DNA from: Novosphingobium panipatense
Lineage (GTDB): Bacteria > Pseudomonadota > Alphaproteobacteria > Sphingomonadales > Sphingomonadaceae
DNA length: 64,000 nucleotides
Direction: 5' to 3'
Assembly: GCF_002149965.1 (NCBI RefSeq)
Contig: NZ_MSQB01000001.1
Span: forward strand, 124,001-188,000
The number at the start of each line of letters is the position of its first letter. Position 1 is the stretch's first letter. A model generated the notes under the pieces. That model had not been told where the DNA came from, made no database searches, and saw nothing but the letters and a program-made list of their open reading frames with translations. Of the stretch, positions 33,844-43,182 are shown in pieces. Position numbers and translations under genes: made by a program.

Positions 33844-34973
33844 TGAAAATCGCCTTCGTCAACGGCAACGTCTATCTGGCGCGCGCATGGTCGCGCGGTG
33901 CCGTGGTGACCGTGGAAAACGGCCGGATCGTACGCATCGAGCGCGGCGTTGACGCCGATGAGATCGTCGATCTCGAAGGCGGCTGGCTGGTCCCGGGTTT
34001 CATCGACGTGCAGGTGAACGGCGGTGGCGGCGTCTTGCTCAACGACGCGCCCAGCCCGGAAGGCATAGCGACGATCGCCGCGGCCCACGCGCGTTTCGGC
34101 ACTACTGCCATGCTGCCGACCCTGATCAGCGCCACGCCCGACGTGATCGCGGCGGGGCTTGATGCTACCGACGAGGCCATTGCCAGGAACGTGCCCGGCT
34201 GCATCGGCATCCACGTCGAAGGCCCCGTGCTCAATGTGCGGCGGCGCGGCATCCATTCCGAGGGCAACTTGCGCAAGCTGGACGACGCCCTTGTCGACCT
34301 GCTGATCCGCCCGCGGGCGGGTCGGGTGCTCTTCACCATCGCGCCCGAATATCTCGACGCCGATCAGGCCCGCGCGCTCATCGAGGCCGGGGTCGTGCTG
34401 GCGATGGGCCATTCCGACGCCGACTACGAAACCGCGCGCGCCGCTTTCGAGATGGGCGTGACCGGCGTGACGCACTTGTTCAACGCCATGTCGGCGCTGC
34501 ATCATCGTGATCCCGGCATGGTCGGTGCGGCGCTCGAAAACCGTTCGGCCTGGTGCGGACTGATCGCCGACGGCTACCACGTCCATCCCGCCGTGATGCG
34601 CGTCGCCCTGGCGAGCCGTCCGCTCGACCGATTCATATTGGTCACCGACGCCATGCCCTGCGTGGGTTCCGACCTTGCGCGTTTCGAACTCGACGGCCGC
34701 GAGATTACCGTCGCCGAAGGGCGCTGCGTCGGTGCTGACGGCACATTGGCAGGGGCTTCGCTCGACATGGCGGGCGCCGTGCGCAATGCCGTGGACATGG
34801 CCGGGCTTTCGGTGGCGCAGGCGGTGGACATGGCGACGGTGCAGCCTGCGGAATTCCTGGAGCTGGCCTCGGAGCGCGGCACGATAGCAGCCGGGCATAC
34901 CGCCGATTTCGTCCAGCTCGATCGTGCCATGGCACCCCAGGCCACCTGGATTGCCGGCGAACGGGTGTTTTGA
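33843..34973 (+). CDS. nagA: N-acetylglucosamine-6-phosphate deacetylase
   Basis: A 376-residue amidohydrolase. The N-terminal GFIDVQVNGGGG replaces the usual HxH, as in other NagA proteins; metal ligands are in IHVEGPVL (Glu), AMGHSDADY (His) and THLFNAM (His), and the catalytic Asp is in LVTDAMP. It removes acetate from GlcNAc-6-phosphate made by the PTS. ATG 33843 overlaps the nagB-II stop by one base; the PTS gene follows after about 29 nt. Confidence 0.93.
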   Translation: MKIAFVNGNVYLARAWSRGAVVTVENGRIVRIERGVDADEIVDLEGGWLVPGFIDVQVNGGGGVLLNDAPSPEGIATIAAAHARFGTTAMLPTLISATPDVIAAGLDATDEAIARNVPGCIGIHVEGPVLNVRRRGIHSEGNLRKLDDALVDLLIRPRAGRVLFTIAPEYLDADQARALIEAGVVLAMGHSDADYETARAAFEMGVTGVTHLFNAMSALHHRDPGMVGAALENRSAWCGLIADGYHVHPAVMRVALASRPLDRFILVTDAMPCVGSDLARFELDGREITVAEGRCVGADGTLAGASLDMAGAVRNAVDMAGLSVAQAVDMATVQPAEFLELASERGTIAAGHTADFVQLDRAMAPQATWIAGERVF

Positions 34974-35002
34974 CAGCGAATTACTGGGGACAAGCCAATC
35001 CG

Positions 35003-37597
35003 ATGACTGCCTCCGTTTCCCCTACCATGACCGCCGATCAGCCGCTCACGACCGAACAAGATGTGGTCGTGATCGCCGCCCCGCTCGAAGGCTGGCTGGC
35101 GCCGCTTGAGGAAATTCCCGATCCGGTTTTCGCCGGAGGCATGCTGGGCGACGGTGTGGCGATCGATCCCACCGGCTCGGTCCTTCACGCGCCTTGCGCG
35201 GGCACGGTCGCCTCGATCGCCGCGACCGGACATGCGGTCACGCTGCGCCTCGAAGGCGGGGCGGAACTGTTGGTTCACCTCGGCGTCGATACCGTTGCCA
35301 TGGGCGGACGCGGTTTCACGCCGCTGGTGGTGCAGGACGAGCAGGTAGCCATGGGCGATCCCCTCGTGCGCTTCGATATCGACGCTGTAGTGACCGGCGC
35401 GGCGAGCGCGATGACGCCGGTATTGCTCCTCTCCAGCGAGGCGTGGAACCTGGAATCGAAGCGCGATCCCGGCCCGGTCAAGGTCGGCGAGACGGTCATG
35501 ACCTTGTGCCGGGTTAGTGGGCAGGGCGCGGTAGCGACGGGATCTGCGTCATCGACGGGGGCGGAACTGGTCCGCGAGGTGCCGGTGCCCTTGCGGCACG
35601 GCATTCACGCCCGTCCGGCTGCGCGCCTGCGACAGGTCGCGACTGCATTTGATGCGGCAGTGCGTATCGAGATTGCAGGGAAGTCCGCAAGCCTGCGCAG
35701 CCCGGTCGGCGTTCTGGCGCTCGGCATCAAGCTGGCAGACCGCATTTCGCTTCACGCGCGCGGGCCGCAGGCGGCCGAAGTGCTCGATGCACTGGAAGCG
35801 TTGATTGCAAGTGGTATGGGCGAGCTGGCCCAAGACGGCGAACAACCCGCGCCGCCCGTGCGGGAAGCCGTCTCCGCTCCGGCGATGCGCCGCGTTACGG
35901 CCATTGCCGCGGACGGTACGCTTGCGGGCGTGATCGCCGCGCCCGGTGTGGCGGTGGGGCAGGCTGTCCGCTACCGACAGGCCGAAGTGGCGATCTCCGA
36001 CGGTTCCGGCGATGCCGTGACCGAGCGTGCGCTCCTGGACGAGACCCTGGCGCAGCTTCGGGCAAGGATCGCGCGAGAGAGCGAAGGTGCGCCCGATCAT
36101 GCCGCCTCGATCCTGGCGGCCCATGCGGTCATGCTGGAAGACGAAGACCTGCTCGCTGCGGCGCATGAGGCGATCGCGGGCGGCGAAAGCGCAGGCGCTG
36201 CCTGGCGGCGGGCCATCGAGGCGCAAGTGGAACTGCTGCTGCGCTCCGGCGATGCGCGGCTTGCCGAGCGTGTGGACGACATGCGCGATCTCGAACGGCA
36301 GGTGCTTTGCGCGCTGACCGGCGACGAAGCCTCCGGTCTTGCATTGCCGGAGGACGCAGTGGTCCTTGCCGAGGACCTCCTGCCCTCGCAGCTCATGGCG
36401 CTCGATCCGCAGCGGCTGGCGGCGATCTGCCTGGTCAACGGCGGGCCGACTTCGCATGTTGCCATTCTGGCTGCCGGGCTGGGCGTCCCGATGCTGGTGG
36501 CGATGGGAACGGGGCTCGATACGGTGGCGGAGGGCGCGACAGTGGTTGTCGATGCCGCTGCCGCGCGTCTGGAAACCGGGGCATCGCAGGAGCGGATCGA
36601 AGGGGTTCGTGGGCAGCTTGCCGCGCAGGCGGCCCGCCGCGCCGCCGCGCTGGAAGCGAAAGGGCCGTGCCATACGGCGGACGGCAGCCGGATTGAGATC
36701 TTCGCCAATCTCGGCTCGCTGGCCGATGCCCGTCAGGCCATGGCGAACGGCGCGGAAGGCTGCGGATTGCTGCGCAGCGAATTCCTCTTTGTCGAGCGGG
36801 CGCAGGCGCCCGGCGCGGCGGAGCAGACGGAAACCTATCAGGCCATCGCCGATGCGCTGGAGGGCCGTCCGCTGATCGTGCGTCTGCTCGATATCGGCGG
36901 CGACAAGCCTGCGCCGTTCCTGCCGATGGCCGCGGAGGAAAACCCGGCATTGGGCCTGCGGGGTATTCGCGTGGGCCTTGCCCATCCCGAACTGCTCGAA
37001 GCCCAGGTCGAGGCGATCCTGCGCGTTCGACCTTCGGGGCAATGCCGGATCATGGTGCCGATGGTCGCCAGCCTTTCGGAACTGCGTGCCGTGCGCGCGG
37101 TCGTGGAGAGCGTGGCAGCGCGGCTGGGCCTGGCCGAGCCGGTTTCGCTGGGCATCATGGTGGAGACGCCTGCCGCTGCCGCGACGGCGGACATCCTTGC
37201 GCGCGAGGCGGACTTCCTGTCGGTGGGCACCAACGATCTCACGCAATATGCGCTGGCCATGGATCGCGGCAACGCGGCCGTCGCTGCTGCCATCGATGGA
37301 CTGCACCCCTCGGTCCTGCGCCTGATCGCGCTCACGTGCGAGGGCAGTGCGCGGCATGGGCGCTGGACCGGCGTGTGCGGTTCGCTGGCATCGGACCCGC
37401 TGGCGGTGCCTCTCCTGCTGGGCCTGGGCGTGGCGGAGCTTTCCGCGACCCCTGCGCAAGTGCCGGATATCAAGGCACTGGTCACGGGTCTCGATATCGA
37501 GAGCTGCCGCCATCTTGCCGCGCGCGCGCTCGAATGCGCTTCGGCCGCTGAGGTCCGCGAATTGGCGAGGGAATTTCTGAAGGAGCACGGGGCATGA
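35003..37597 (+). CDS. nagF: PTS multiphosphoryl transfer protein EIIA-HPr-EI for GlcNAc
   Basis: A fusion of about 864 residues. The EIIA-Glc-type domain is at 15-165 with phospho-His92 (LVHLGVD), the HPr domain at ~188-280 with His202 (HGIHARPAAR), and Enzyme I runs from ~300 to the end with His485 (GGPTSHVAILA). EI also has the PEP-binding SEFLF and GTNDLTQYA motifs. It carries phosphate from PEP to the GlcNAc permease encoded by the next gene. ATG 35003 has GGGGA 12 nt upstream; a TTG at 34970 overlapping the nagA stop is an alternative start. The stop overlaps the next ATG (ATGA). Confidence 0.92.
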   Translation: MTASVSPTMTADQPLTTEQDVVVIAAPLEGWLAPLEEIPDPVFAGGMLGDGVAIDPTGSVLHAPCAGTVASIAATGHAVTLRLEGGAELLVHLGVDTVAMGGRGFTPLVVQDEQVAMGDPLVRFDIDAVVTGAASAMTPVLLLSSEAWNLESKRDPGPVKVGETVMTLCRVSGQGAVATGSASSTGAELVREVPVPLRHGIHARPAARLRQVATAFDAAVRIEIAGKSASLRSPVGVLALGIKLADRISLHARGPQAAEVLDALEALIASGMGELAQDGEQPAPPVREAVSAPAMRRVTAIAADGTLAGVIAAPGVAVGQAVRYRQAEVAISDGSGDAVTERALLDETLAQLRARIARESEGAPDHAASILAAHAVMLEDEDLLAAAHEAIAGGESAGAAWRRAIEAQVELLLRSGDARLAERVDDMRDLERQVLCALTGDEASGLALPEDAVVLAEDLLPSQLMALDPQRLAAICLVNGGPTSHVAILAAGLGVPMLVAMGTGLDTVAEGATVVVDAAAARLETGASQERIEGVRGQLAAQAARRAAALEAKGPCHTADGSRIEIFANLGSLADARQAMANGAEGCGLLRSEFLFVERAQAPGAAEQTETYQAIADALEGRPLIVRLLDIGGDKPAPFLPMAAEENPALGLRGIRVGLAHPELLEAQVEAILRVRPSGQCRIMVPMVASLSELRAVRAVVESVAARLGLAEPVSLGIMVETPAAAATADILAREADFLSVGTNDLTQYALAMDRGNAAVAAAIDGLHPSVLRLIALTCEGSARHGRWTGVCGSLASDPLAVPLLLGLGVAELSATPAQVPDIKALVTGLDIESCRHLAARALECASAAEVRELAREFLKEHGA

Positions 37598-39321
37598 GGC
37601 GGGTTCTCGAAACGTTGCAGCCGCTGGGCCGTGCGCTCATGCTGCCGATCGCGGTTCTTCCCGTGGCGGGGCTGCTGCTTCGCCTCGGTCAGCCGGACCT
37701 GCTCGACATCGCGCTGCTCAGCGCGGCGGGCGATGCGCTGTTCTCGCACCTCGGCCTGTTGTTCTCGATCGGCGTCGCGACCGGTTATGCGCGCGACGGC
37801 AATGGTGCGGCCTGTCTGGCGGGCATCGTCTGTTTCCTGGTCGCCACCGAAGGCGCCAAAGTGCTGATGCCGGTGCCGCCGGGGATCGATCCCGCGCTTT
37901 CGAAAGAGGCCTTCGCGGTGGCCGTTGCAGCCGCCAAGAGCCAGGCCATCGGCCGGCTCGACGTGCCGATCGGCATCATTTCGGGCCTTGTCGGCGGCAA
38001 TTTCTACAATCGCTACGCGGCGATGAAGCTGCCGGAATACCTCGCCTTCTTCGGCGGACGCCGTTTCGTTCCCATCGTTTCCGGCGTGGCGGGCCTCGCC
38101 ATCGCCTGCGTCGTGGGCTTTGGTTTCCAGCCCATCGTCATCGGCATCGACGGGGTGAGCCAGGGGATTACCGGGCTCGGCGGGTTCGGCCTGTTCCTGT
38201 TCGGCCTGATCAACCGCCTGCTGCTGGTGACCGGCTTGCACCACGTCTTCAACAACCTCTTCTGGTTCGTCTTCGGCGACTACAACGGCGCCCACGGCGA
38301 CATCCGCCGCTTCTTCGCAGGCGATCCGACGGCCGGACCGTTCATGACGGGCTTCTTCCCGGTGATGATGTTCGGCCTCCCCGCCGCCTGCCTCGCGATG
38401 TACCGGGCGGCCCGGCCAGAGCGGCGCAAGGCCGTGGGCGGCATGTTCTTCAGCCTTGCGCTGACCTCGCTGCTGACCGGCGTGACCGAACCGATCGAGT
38501 TCAGCTTCATGTTCCTCGCCCCGGTGCTCTACGCGATCCATGCGGTGCTGACCGGTGGGGCGATGTGGCTGACCGATGCGCTGGGCATGCACCTTGGCTT
38601 CGGGTTCTCGGCAGGCCTGTTCGACTATGTGCTGAACTTCGGCAAGGCGACGCGCCCGCTGCTGCTGGTGCCTGTGGGACTGCTGTACTTCGCTGTCTAC
38701 TACGCCGTCTTCGCCTTCGCGATCCGCAAGCTGAACCTCAAGACCCCCGGCCGCGAGGACGACGATCTCGCCGCACCCGCGCAGGCAGAGGCGTCTGTCG
38801 AGGAGACGCGCGGGCATGCCTATCTCTCTGCGCTGGGCGGCAGCGGCAACCTCGTGGAAGTCTCAGCCTGCACCACGCGCCTGCGCCTCATCATCGTCGA
38901 TCACGGCGGGGTGGACGAAGCGCGGCTGAAGGCACTCGGTGCGCGGGGTATCGTGCGCCCTTCGGACAAGGCGCTTCAGGTGATCCTCGGCCCGGTTGCG
39001 GACATCGTCTCGGTGGAAATCCGCGAGGCCATCGCGGCGGGTCCTGCTGCCGCCACTCCGCCTGCCGCCTCGGTATCGGCGGCCGCCGAAAACGCGGCGA
39101 AGATGCAGCTTCCGGCGAACCTAGTACGGGCGCTTGGCGGCGAAGGAAACGTGTGCGGCGTAGTGCGCTATGGCAACCGTCTCCGGGTAGAACTGGCCGA
39201 TCCGGCAGCGATCGACGAAGCGGCGCTTGCCGTGGCAGGCGTGCGCGCTGCCGGTAGGGCAGAAGGCGGCGTGGTCCACCTGCTGTTTGCGATGGCCGAT
39301 CTCGACCGGATCGCGGTCTGA
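37594..39321 (+). CDS. nagE: GlcNAc-specific PTS permease EIICB, with a second degenerate EIIB domain
   Basis: A 575-residue membrane protein. EIIC occupies ~1-380 with about ten helices and the glucose-family signatures GLHHVFNNLFW and TGVTEPIEFSFMF. A first EIIB domain (~408-480) has the phospho-cysteine Cys426 in SACTTRLR. A second, related EIIB-like domain (~508-575) has Tyr526 at the equivalent position (RYGNRLR), so it should not be phosphorylated. It imports and phosphorylates GlcNAc using the EIIA-HPr-EI fusion encoded upstream. Last gene of the nag operon, convergent with the next gene at a 5-nt gap. Confidence 0.92.
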   Translation: MRRVLETLQPLGRALMLPIAVLPVAGLLLRLGQPDLLDIALLSAAGDALFSHLGLLFSIGVATGYARDGNGAACLAGIVCFLVATEGAKVLMPVPPGIDPALSKEAFAVAVAAAKSQAIGRLDVPIGIISGLVGGNFYNRYAAMKLPEYLAFFGGRRFVPIVSGVAGLAIACVVGFGFQPIVIGIDGVSQGITGLGGFGLFLFGLINRLLLVTGLHHVFNNLFWFVFGDYNGAHGDIRRFFAGDPTAGPFMTGFFPVMMFGLPAACLAMYRAARPERRKAVGGMFFSLALTSLLTGVTEPIEFSFMFLAPVLYAIHAVLTGGAMWLTDALGMHLGFGFSAGLFDYVLNFGKATRPLLLVPVGLLYFAVYYAVFAFAIRKLNLKTPGREDDDLAAPAQAEASVEETRGHAYLSALGGSGNLVEVSACTTRLRLIIVDHGGVDEARLKALGARGIVRPSDKALQVILGPVADIVSVEIREAIAAGPAAATPPAASVSAAAENAAKMQLPANLVRALGGEGNVCGVVRYGNRLRVELADPAAIDEAALAVAGVRAAGRAEGGVVHLLFAMADLDRIAV

Positions 39322-39326
39322 GCCTG

Positions 39327-40208
39327 TCAGGGCGCCTGCGTTTCTTCGAAAACGGCGAGGCTTACACGGGCCATCCGATCAACGATGCGCGGGCGCTGAA
39401 GCGTTTCGGCCATGTCATCACGCACGATGTGGAACGCGCTGAGGAATGCCCTGTCTTCAGCGGTCAGCCCGGCCGGTGCGGCGGCATCCCCGTGCGGCGT
39501 GAACAGCGTGAGGATGGTCGGCTCCATGGCTGGCGATTCATCGAGCCGTGCGCCGGTAAGCCCCCGCATCGCCGCATAGTCGGCCACCTGCCGCAAGTCC
39601 CGGTCCGCAATCGCCTCGCGGGCGATCAGCACTACGGAACTGACGATCTCGCGGCGTATCGACGCGGATAGCCGCGTGGAGGCCTGGGCGGTCAAGGTCG
39701 TCAAACCGGTAGGCGAGTAGCTCGGACGATCGCCGTCGCGGCTGCGGACTTGCGTTTGCAGCCATGCCCGTACCGGGCCGGATCGGTCGAGGATGCGCCC
39801 GATGTCCGCGCGCGACTGGCCGACGAGCGCGCCGGAACCTGCGCGCGACAAGGCGCGGACCGCCGCCCGGCCGTCCTCCACGAAGACGACCATCAGGTTC
39901 GGCGCGCAACCTGACTCGGCGATCGGCAGCCCGCTGGAGGCAGCGATGGCGGTGATCCGCTCGGCCACGACTTCGCCTGCTTCGGGCGGCAGTCCGGCAC
40001 TTCCCACGCAGACCGGATAAGCGAAGCGGGCGAATGGCTCGTCGTTCGCCCCAGGGATCGTGAGTTGCGCCACGAAACGGCGCGCACGGTCGGTCGTTAT
40101 GCCAGAGTCTGCGGAGGCGGTTCCGGTCTGGCTGGAGGCGGCCAGGGCCTGATCGGGGATCGGGACGAGAGCGGCGGCGGCCAGGAGGCCGCCGAGAAGG
40201 GCGTTCAT
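39327..40208 (-). CDS. Conserved-looking secreted protein, function unknown
   Basis: A 293-residue protein with a Sec signal (MNALLGGLLAAAALVPIPDQALA). ATG 40208 has AAGGAGA upstream. The mature part holds two cysteines placed as in a disulfide (FAYPVCVGSAG and ESGCAPNLMVVFVEDG) and several helical segments. The pattern resembles a sphingomonad-restricted family of unknown secreted proteins I have seen before, but I cannot name it. It lies 58 nt after the GH2 beta-galactosidase on the same strand, so it may be cotranscribed with GntR and GH2. Confidence 0.7.
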   Translation of the reverse strand: MNALLGGLLAAAALVPIPDQALAASSQTGTASADSGITTDRARRFVAQLTIPGANDEPFARFAYPVCVGSAGLPPEAGEVVAERITAIAASSGLPIAESGCAPNLMVVFVEDGRAAVRALSRAGSGALVGQSRADIGRILDRSGPVRAWLQTQVRSRDGDRPSYSPTGLTTLTAQASTRLSASIRREIVSSVVLIAREAIADRDLRQVADYAAMRGLTGARLDESPAMEPTILTLFTPHGDAAAPAGLTAEDRAFLSAFHIVRDDMAETLQRPRIVDRMARVSLAVFEETQAP

Positions 40209-40266
40209 GCCGGTTCTCCTTATGTGCAAAGGAGGTTACGGCATCCGCTCTCGGTTATCCAGTCAT

Positions 40267-43182
40267 TCAGGCCGAGACGTAGACCCTGCCGGTCAGCCCG
40301 CTGGGCTTGCCCTCCGCCGCCTGCACCAGAACCACGAGTGTGCGCACGCCGCTGCCCGGAGGGATCGTTGCGGTGAGGGCGCCCACCGCAGCGTCGGTCT
40401 TGCGCGCGGCCAGCTTGCCGTCGAGCCAGACTTCCGCGGCGCCGGTGATCTCGGCGAAGTGCAGCGCGCCGCCTGCGGCCGCGACTTTCTTCCACGGCGT
40501 GAAGCGCGTGCGATAGCTGCGCCATCCGGCATTTCCGGCGGGGGCGGCAATACCCGAGCGGACGAAGTCCCAGGAATTGTTGTCGCCGTCCACGGGGCCG
40601 AGCGCCGGATCGGGCCTCTGCGGGAACAGGGCCGAGCGGCGCCAGTCGGCGATCGGCATTTCCGCCGGGACCACCGGGACTTGCGCACGCGGTTCGCGCG
40701 GCGCACGGGCGAGGCTTAGGCGCGCGGAACGCAGGCCCTGCGTCCTGGCCTCCAAGGTCAGTCGCTGGCCGCTCGCATCGCCTTCGACGATGACTTGCGC
40801 CAGGCCGTTGAACAGCGCGCGCTTGTTGCCCTTCTCGCTGGAATGGTCGTTCGGATTGCCGTTGCCCAGGCCGATGATCCGGCCGCCCGACACCGTGAAA
40901 TCCACCGGGATGTTGGCTGTGGGCACGTGGCGGCCCCGCGCATCCACGCAGTCCACCGTGATGGCCTGCACGTCCTCGCCGTCGCTGGCCAGTGCCTGCC
41001 GGGCAGGCGTAAGTCGCAGCGCGACCGGTTCGCCTGTGGTTTCATGGACGGCGCTGACGACGACTTTGCCGCCGCGCAGCGCCAGCGCCTCGATCCGGCC
41101 GGGGCGATAGGGCACCTGGAAGGTGTGGCCCATGATCTGGTCGGCGGCGGGCACCCGCTCGATCACTTCGCCATTGAGGCGCAGTTCGATGGCTTCGGCA
41201 TTGGTGATCGCGAAGACTTCCAATGTCTGTCCTTCACGCCCCAACCAGTTCCAGTGCGGGGCGAGCCAGATCACGGGAGCATCGTCGCGCCAGTGGGCGG
41301 AGTGGATGCCGAAGGCGGTCTTGGGAAAGCCGCAGATGTCCATCACGCCGAAGAAGCTGCTGGTCGAGGGCCAGGCATAAGGCGTCGGCTCGCCGTGATA
41401 GTCGAAACCGGTCCAGACGAAACCGCCCGCCACGAAAGGCCGCTCGGCGATCATCTTCCAGGTATCGCGGTGGGTCGCGCCCCAGGAGGCGGCTTCCTTG
41501 TCGAACGAGGTGATGACCTGCTGGGCCGGGATGCTCTCGAAAGCGCCGCGCGTCTCGTAGGCGCTGGTGTCTTCCGAACTGGTGATCGGCTTGTCCGGGT
41601 GGAGGGCGTGGAACTTGTCGTAGTCGCCCTGGTAATAGTTGAAGCCCATGACATCGACGACGGTGGAGACGTTCTCGGGATTGTAGAACGAGCCGTTCAT
41701 CGCCGCCGTCACCGGCCGCTGGGTGTCGAGCTTGCGCACGGCCTTGCGCATGCGGCGCACCATCTCGACGCCGGCATGCGTCCCCTGCATCGGTTCCTCG
41801 TTGAACACGGACCAGAGCACGATCGAGGGGTGGTTGCGGTCTCTCCGCACCATCCATTCAAGCTGCGCCAGATAGTCCGGCGCGGGGTTGAACAGGCGGT
41901 TCTCGCCCATGACCACGAAGCCCAGCCGGTCGCACCAGTCCAGCACTTCCTTGGCGGGGGCATTGTGCGACATGCGGATGGCGTTGCAGCCCATCGCCTT
42001 CAGGCGTTGCAGGCGCCAGAGCGCCAGCGCATCGGGGATGGCGGTGCCGACGCCGGTGTGGTCCTGATGGATGCACACGCCCTTGAGCTTGGTCTCCACA
42101 CCGTTGAGGATCATGCCCCGCGCGGGATCGAAACGCACCGTGCGGAAGCCGATGAACTGGCGCCGGGTATCGACGGCCTTGCCTTCGTGCAGCAGATCCA
42201 CCTCGACGCAGTAGAGCGTCGGGCTGTCGGGCGACCAGAGGCGGACTTTGCCGGGATCGAAGGTGTTGACGACCTGAGCCTGTTCGAGCGGGGGAACCGT
42301 GATCGTTCCCCCCGTGCGATGGATTTCACGGCCCTCGGGATCGAGCAGGCGGGTAGATATTTCCGCCTGGGCCATGCTCTCACCGACATTCGACAGGCTG
42401 ACCGCGACCGGGACATGCCAGGTGCCGTCGTCCTGCGCGACCGGATCGCAGTAGACACCGTCCGTCTCGATCGACACGGCCGGGCGGCTGACCAGCCAGA
42501 CGTGGCGATAGAGACCGGCGCCTTCGTACCACCAGCCCTCGCGCGCGGTGGCATCGACGCGCACGGCGATCCAGTTCACTTCGTCTCCGAAGCGGGCGAA
42601 GGGCGTCAGGTCGACGATGACGCTGCTGTAACCGGACCAGGAATGGGCGACTTCGCTGCCGTTTACCCAGATCGTGGCATGGGTGGCGATGCCGTCGAAA
42701 TGCAGTTCGAGGCGGCGGCCCTTCTGGCTCTCGTCCAGCCGCAGCAGGCGGCGATACCAGCCGATCCCGCGCGGACGGTAACCTTGCGAGACATTGGCGT
42801 TTTCGTTCACATCCTGGGCGATGGCCCAGTCATGGGGGAGATCGACGGCCTGCCAGTCGGAATCGTCGAAGGCCAGGGCTGCCGCGCCGCGCGCGTTGCC
42901 GGCCTTGACCGAAAGGTAGGTGGCGTTGTGGTCGGTCGGTTCCGGGACTGGAACCTCACCCTCGTGGAAGCGCCAGCCGTGTTCGAGCAGGGTGCGCGAG
43001 GGGTCCGTTTCAGGAAGGCGCGGCGAAGGGCCGGGGAGGGCGGCGGGCATCGGCAGCCCGTCCGGCATTCCCGGCCCGAAGGCCTTTGCGGGGGCGGCGA
43101 ATGCGGGCGCCGAGAAGGCAGGGAGCAGGGTCGCGACGGCGCCGGTGGAGGCGCCGCGCAGCAGCAATTCGCGGCGTTTCAT
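40267..43182 (-). CDS. GH2 family beta-galactosidase-like glycosidase, exported
   Basis: A 971-residue protein with a signal sequence (MKRRELLLRGASTGAVATLL, Tat-like KRRELLL). The GH2 sugar-binding domain includes DLPHDWAI and GIGWYRR, an immunoglobulin-like domain follows, and the TIM barrel has the acid/base Glu462 in FNEEP and a probable nucleophile in ITSSEDTSAYE. The C-terminal Ig-like and DUF4982/malectin-like modules extend to the end. This architecture is common in exo-beta-galactosidases acting on glycans and plant polymers; beta-glucuronidase or another GH2 activity is possible. The ATG overlaps the GntR stop (ATGA), tying it to the regulator. Confidence 0.85.
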   Translation of the reverse strand: MKRRELLLRGASTGAVATLLPAFSAPAFAAPAKAFGPGMPDGLPMPAALPGPSPRLPETDPSRTLLEHGWRFHEGEVPVPEPTDHNATYLSVKAGNARGAAALAFDDSDWQAVDLPHDWAIAQDVNENANVSQGYRPRGIGWYRRLLRLDESQKGRRLELHFDGIATHATIWVNGSEVAHSWSGYSSVIVDLTPFARFGDEVNWIAVRVDATAREGWWYEGAGLYRHVWLVSRPAVSIETDGVYCDPVAQDDGTWHVPVAVSLSNVGESMAQAEISTRLLDPEGREIHRTGGTITVPPLEQAQVVNTFDPGKVRLWSPDSPTLYCVEVDLLHEGKAVDTRRQFIGFRTVRFDPARGMILNGVETKLKGVCIHQDHTGVGTAIPDALALWRLQRLKAMGCNAIRMSHNAPAKEVLDWCDRLGFVVMGENRLFNPAPDYLAQLEWMVRRDRNHPSIVLWSVFNEEPMQGTHAGVEMVRRMRKAVRKLDTQRPVTAAMNGSFYNPENVSTVVDVMGFNYYQGDYDKFHALHPDKPITSSEDTSAYETRGAFESIPAQQVITSFDKEAASWGATHRDTWKMIAERPFVAGGFVWTGFDYHGEPTPYAWPSTSSFFGVMDICGFPKTAFGIHSAHWRDDAPVIWLAPHWNWLGREGQTLEVFAITNAEAIELRLNGEVIERVPAADQIMGHTFQVPYRPGRIEALALRGGKVVVSAVHETTGEPVALRLTPARQALASDGEDVQAITVDCVDARGRHVPTANIPVDFTVSGGRIIGLGNGNPNDHSSEKGNKRALFNGLAQVIVEGDASGQRLTLEARTQGLRSARLSLARAPREPRAQVPVVPAEMPIADWRRSALFPQRPDPALGPVDGDNNSWDFVRSGIAAPAGNAGWRSYRTRFTPWKKVAAAGGALHFAEITGAAEVWLDGKLAARKTDAAVGALTATIPPGSGVRTLVVLVQAAEGKPSGLTGRVYVSA

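Noticed and set aside
34970..35002. TTG 34970 as start of the PTS fusion
   Set aside because: It overlaps the nagA stop, but an ATG 33 nt later lies nearer the EIIA domain; kept only as an alternative.
35549..37588. 679-codon minus-strand frame opposite the PTS fusion gene
   Set aside because: Shadow; the plus strand carries the EIIA, HPr and EI active-site histidines.
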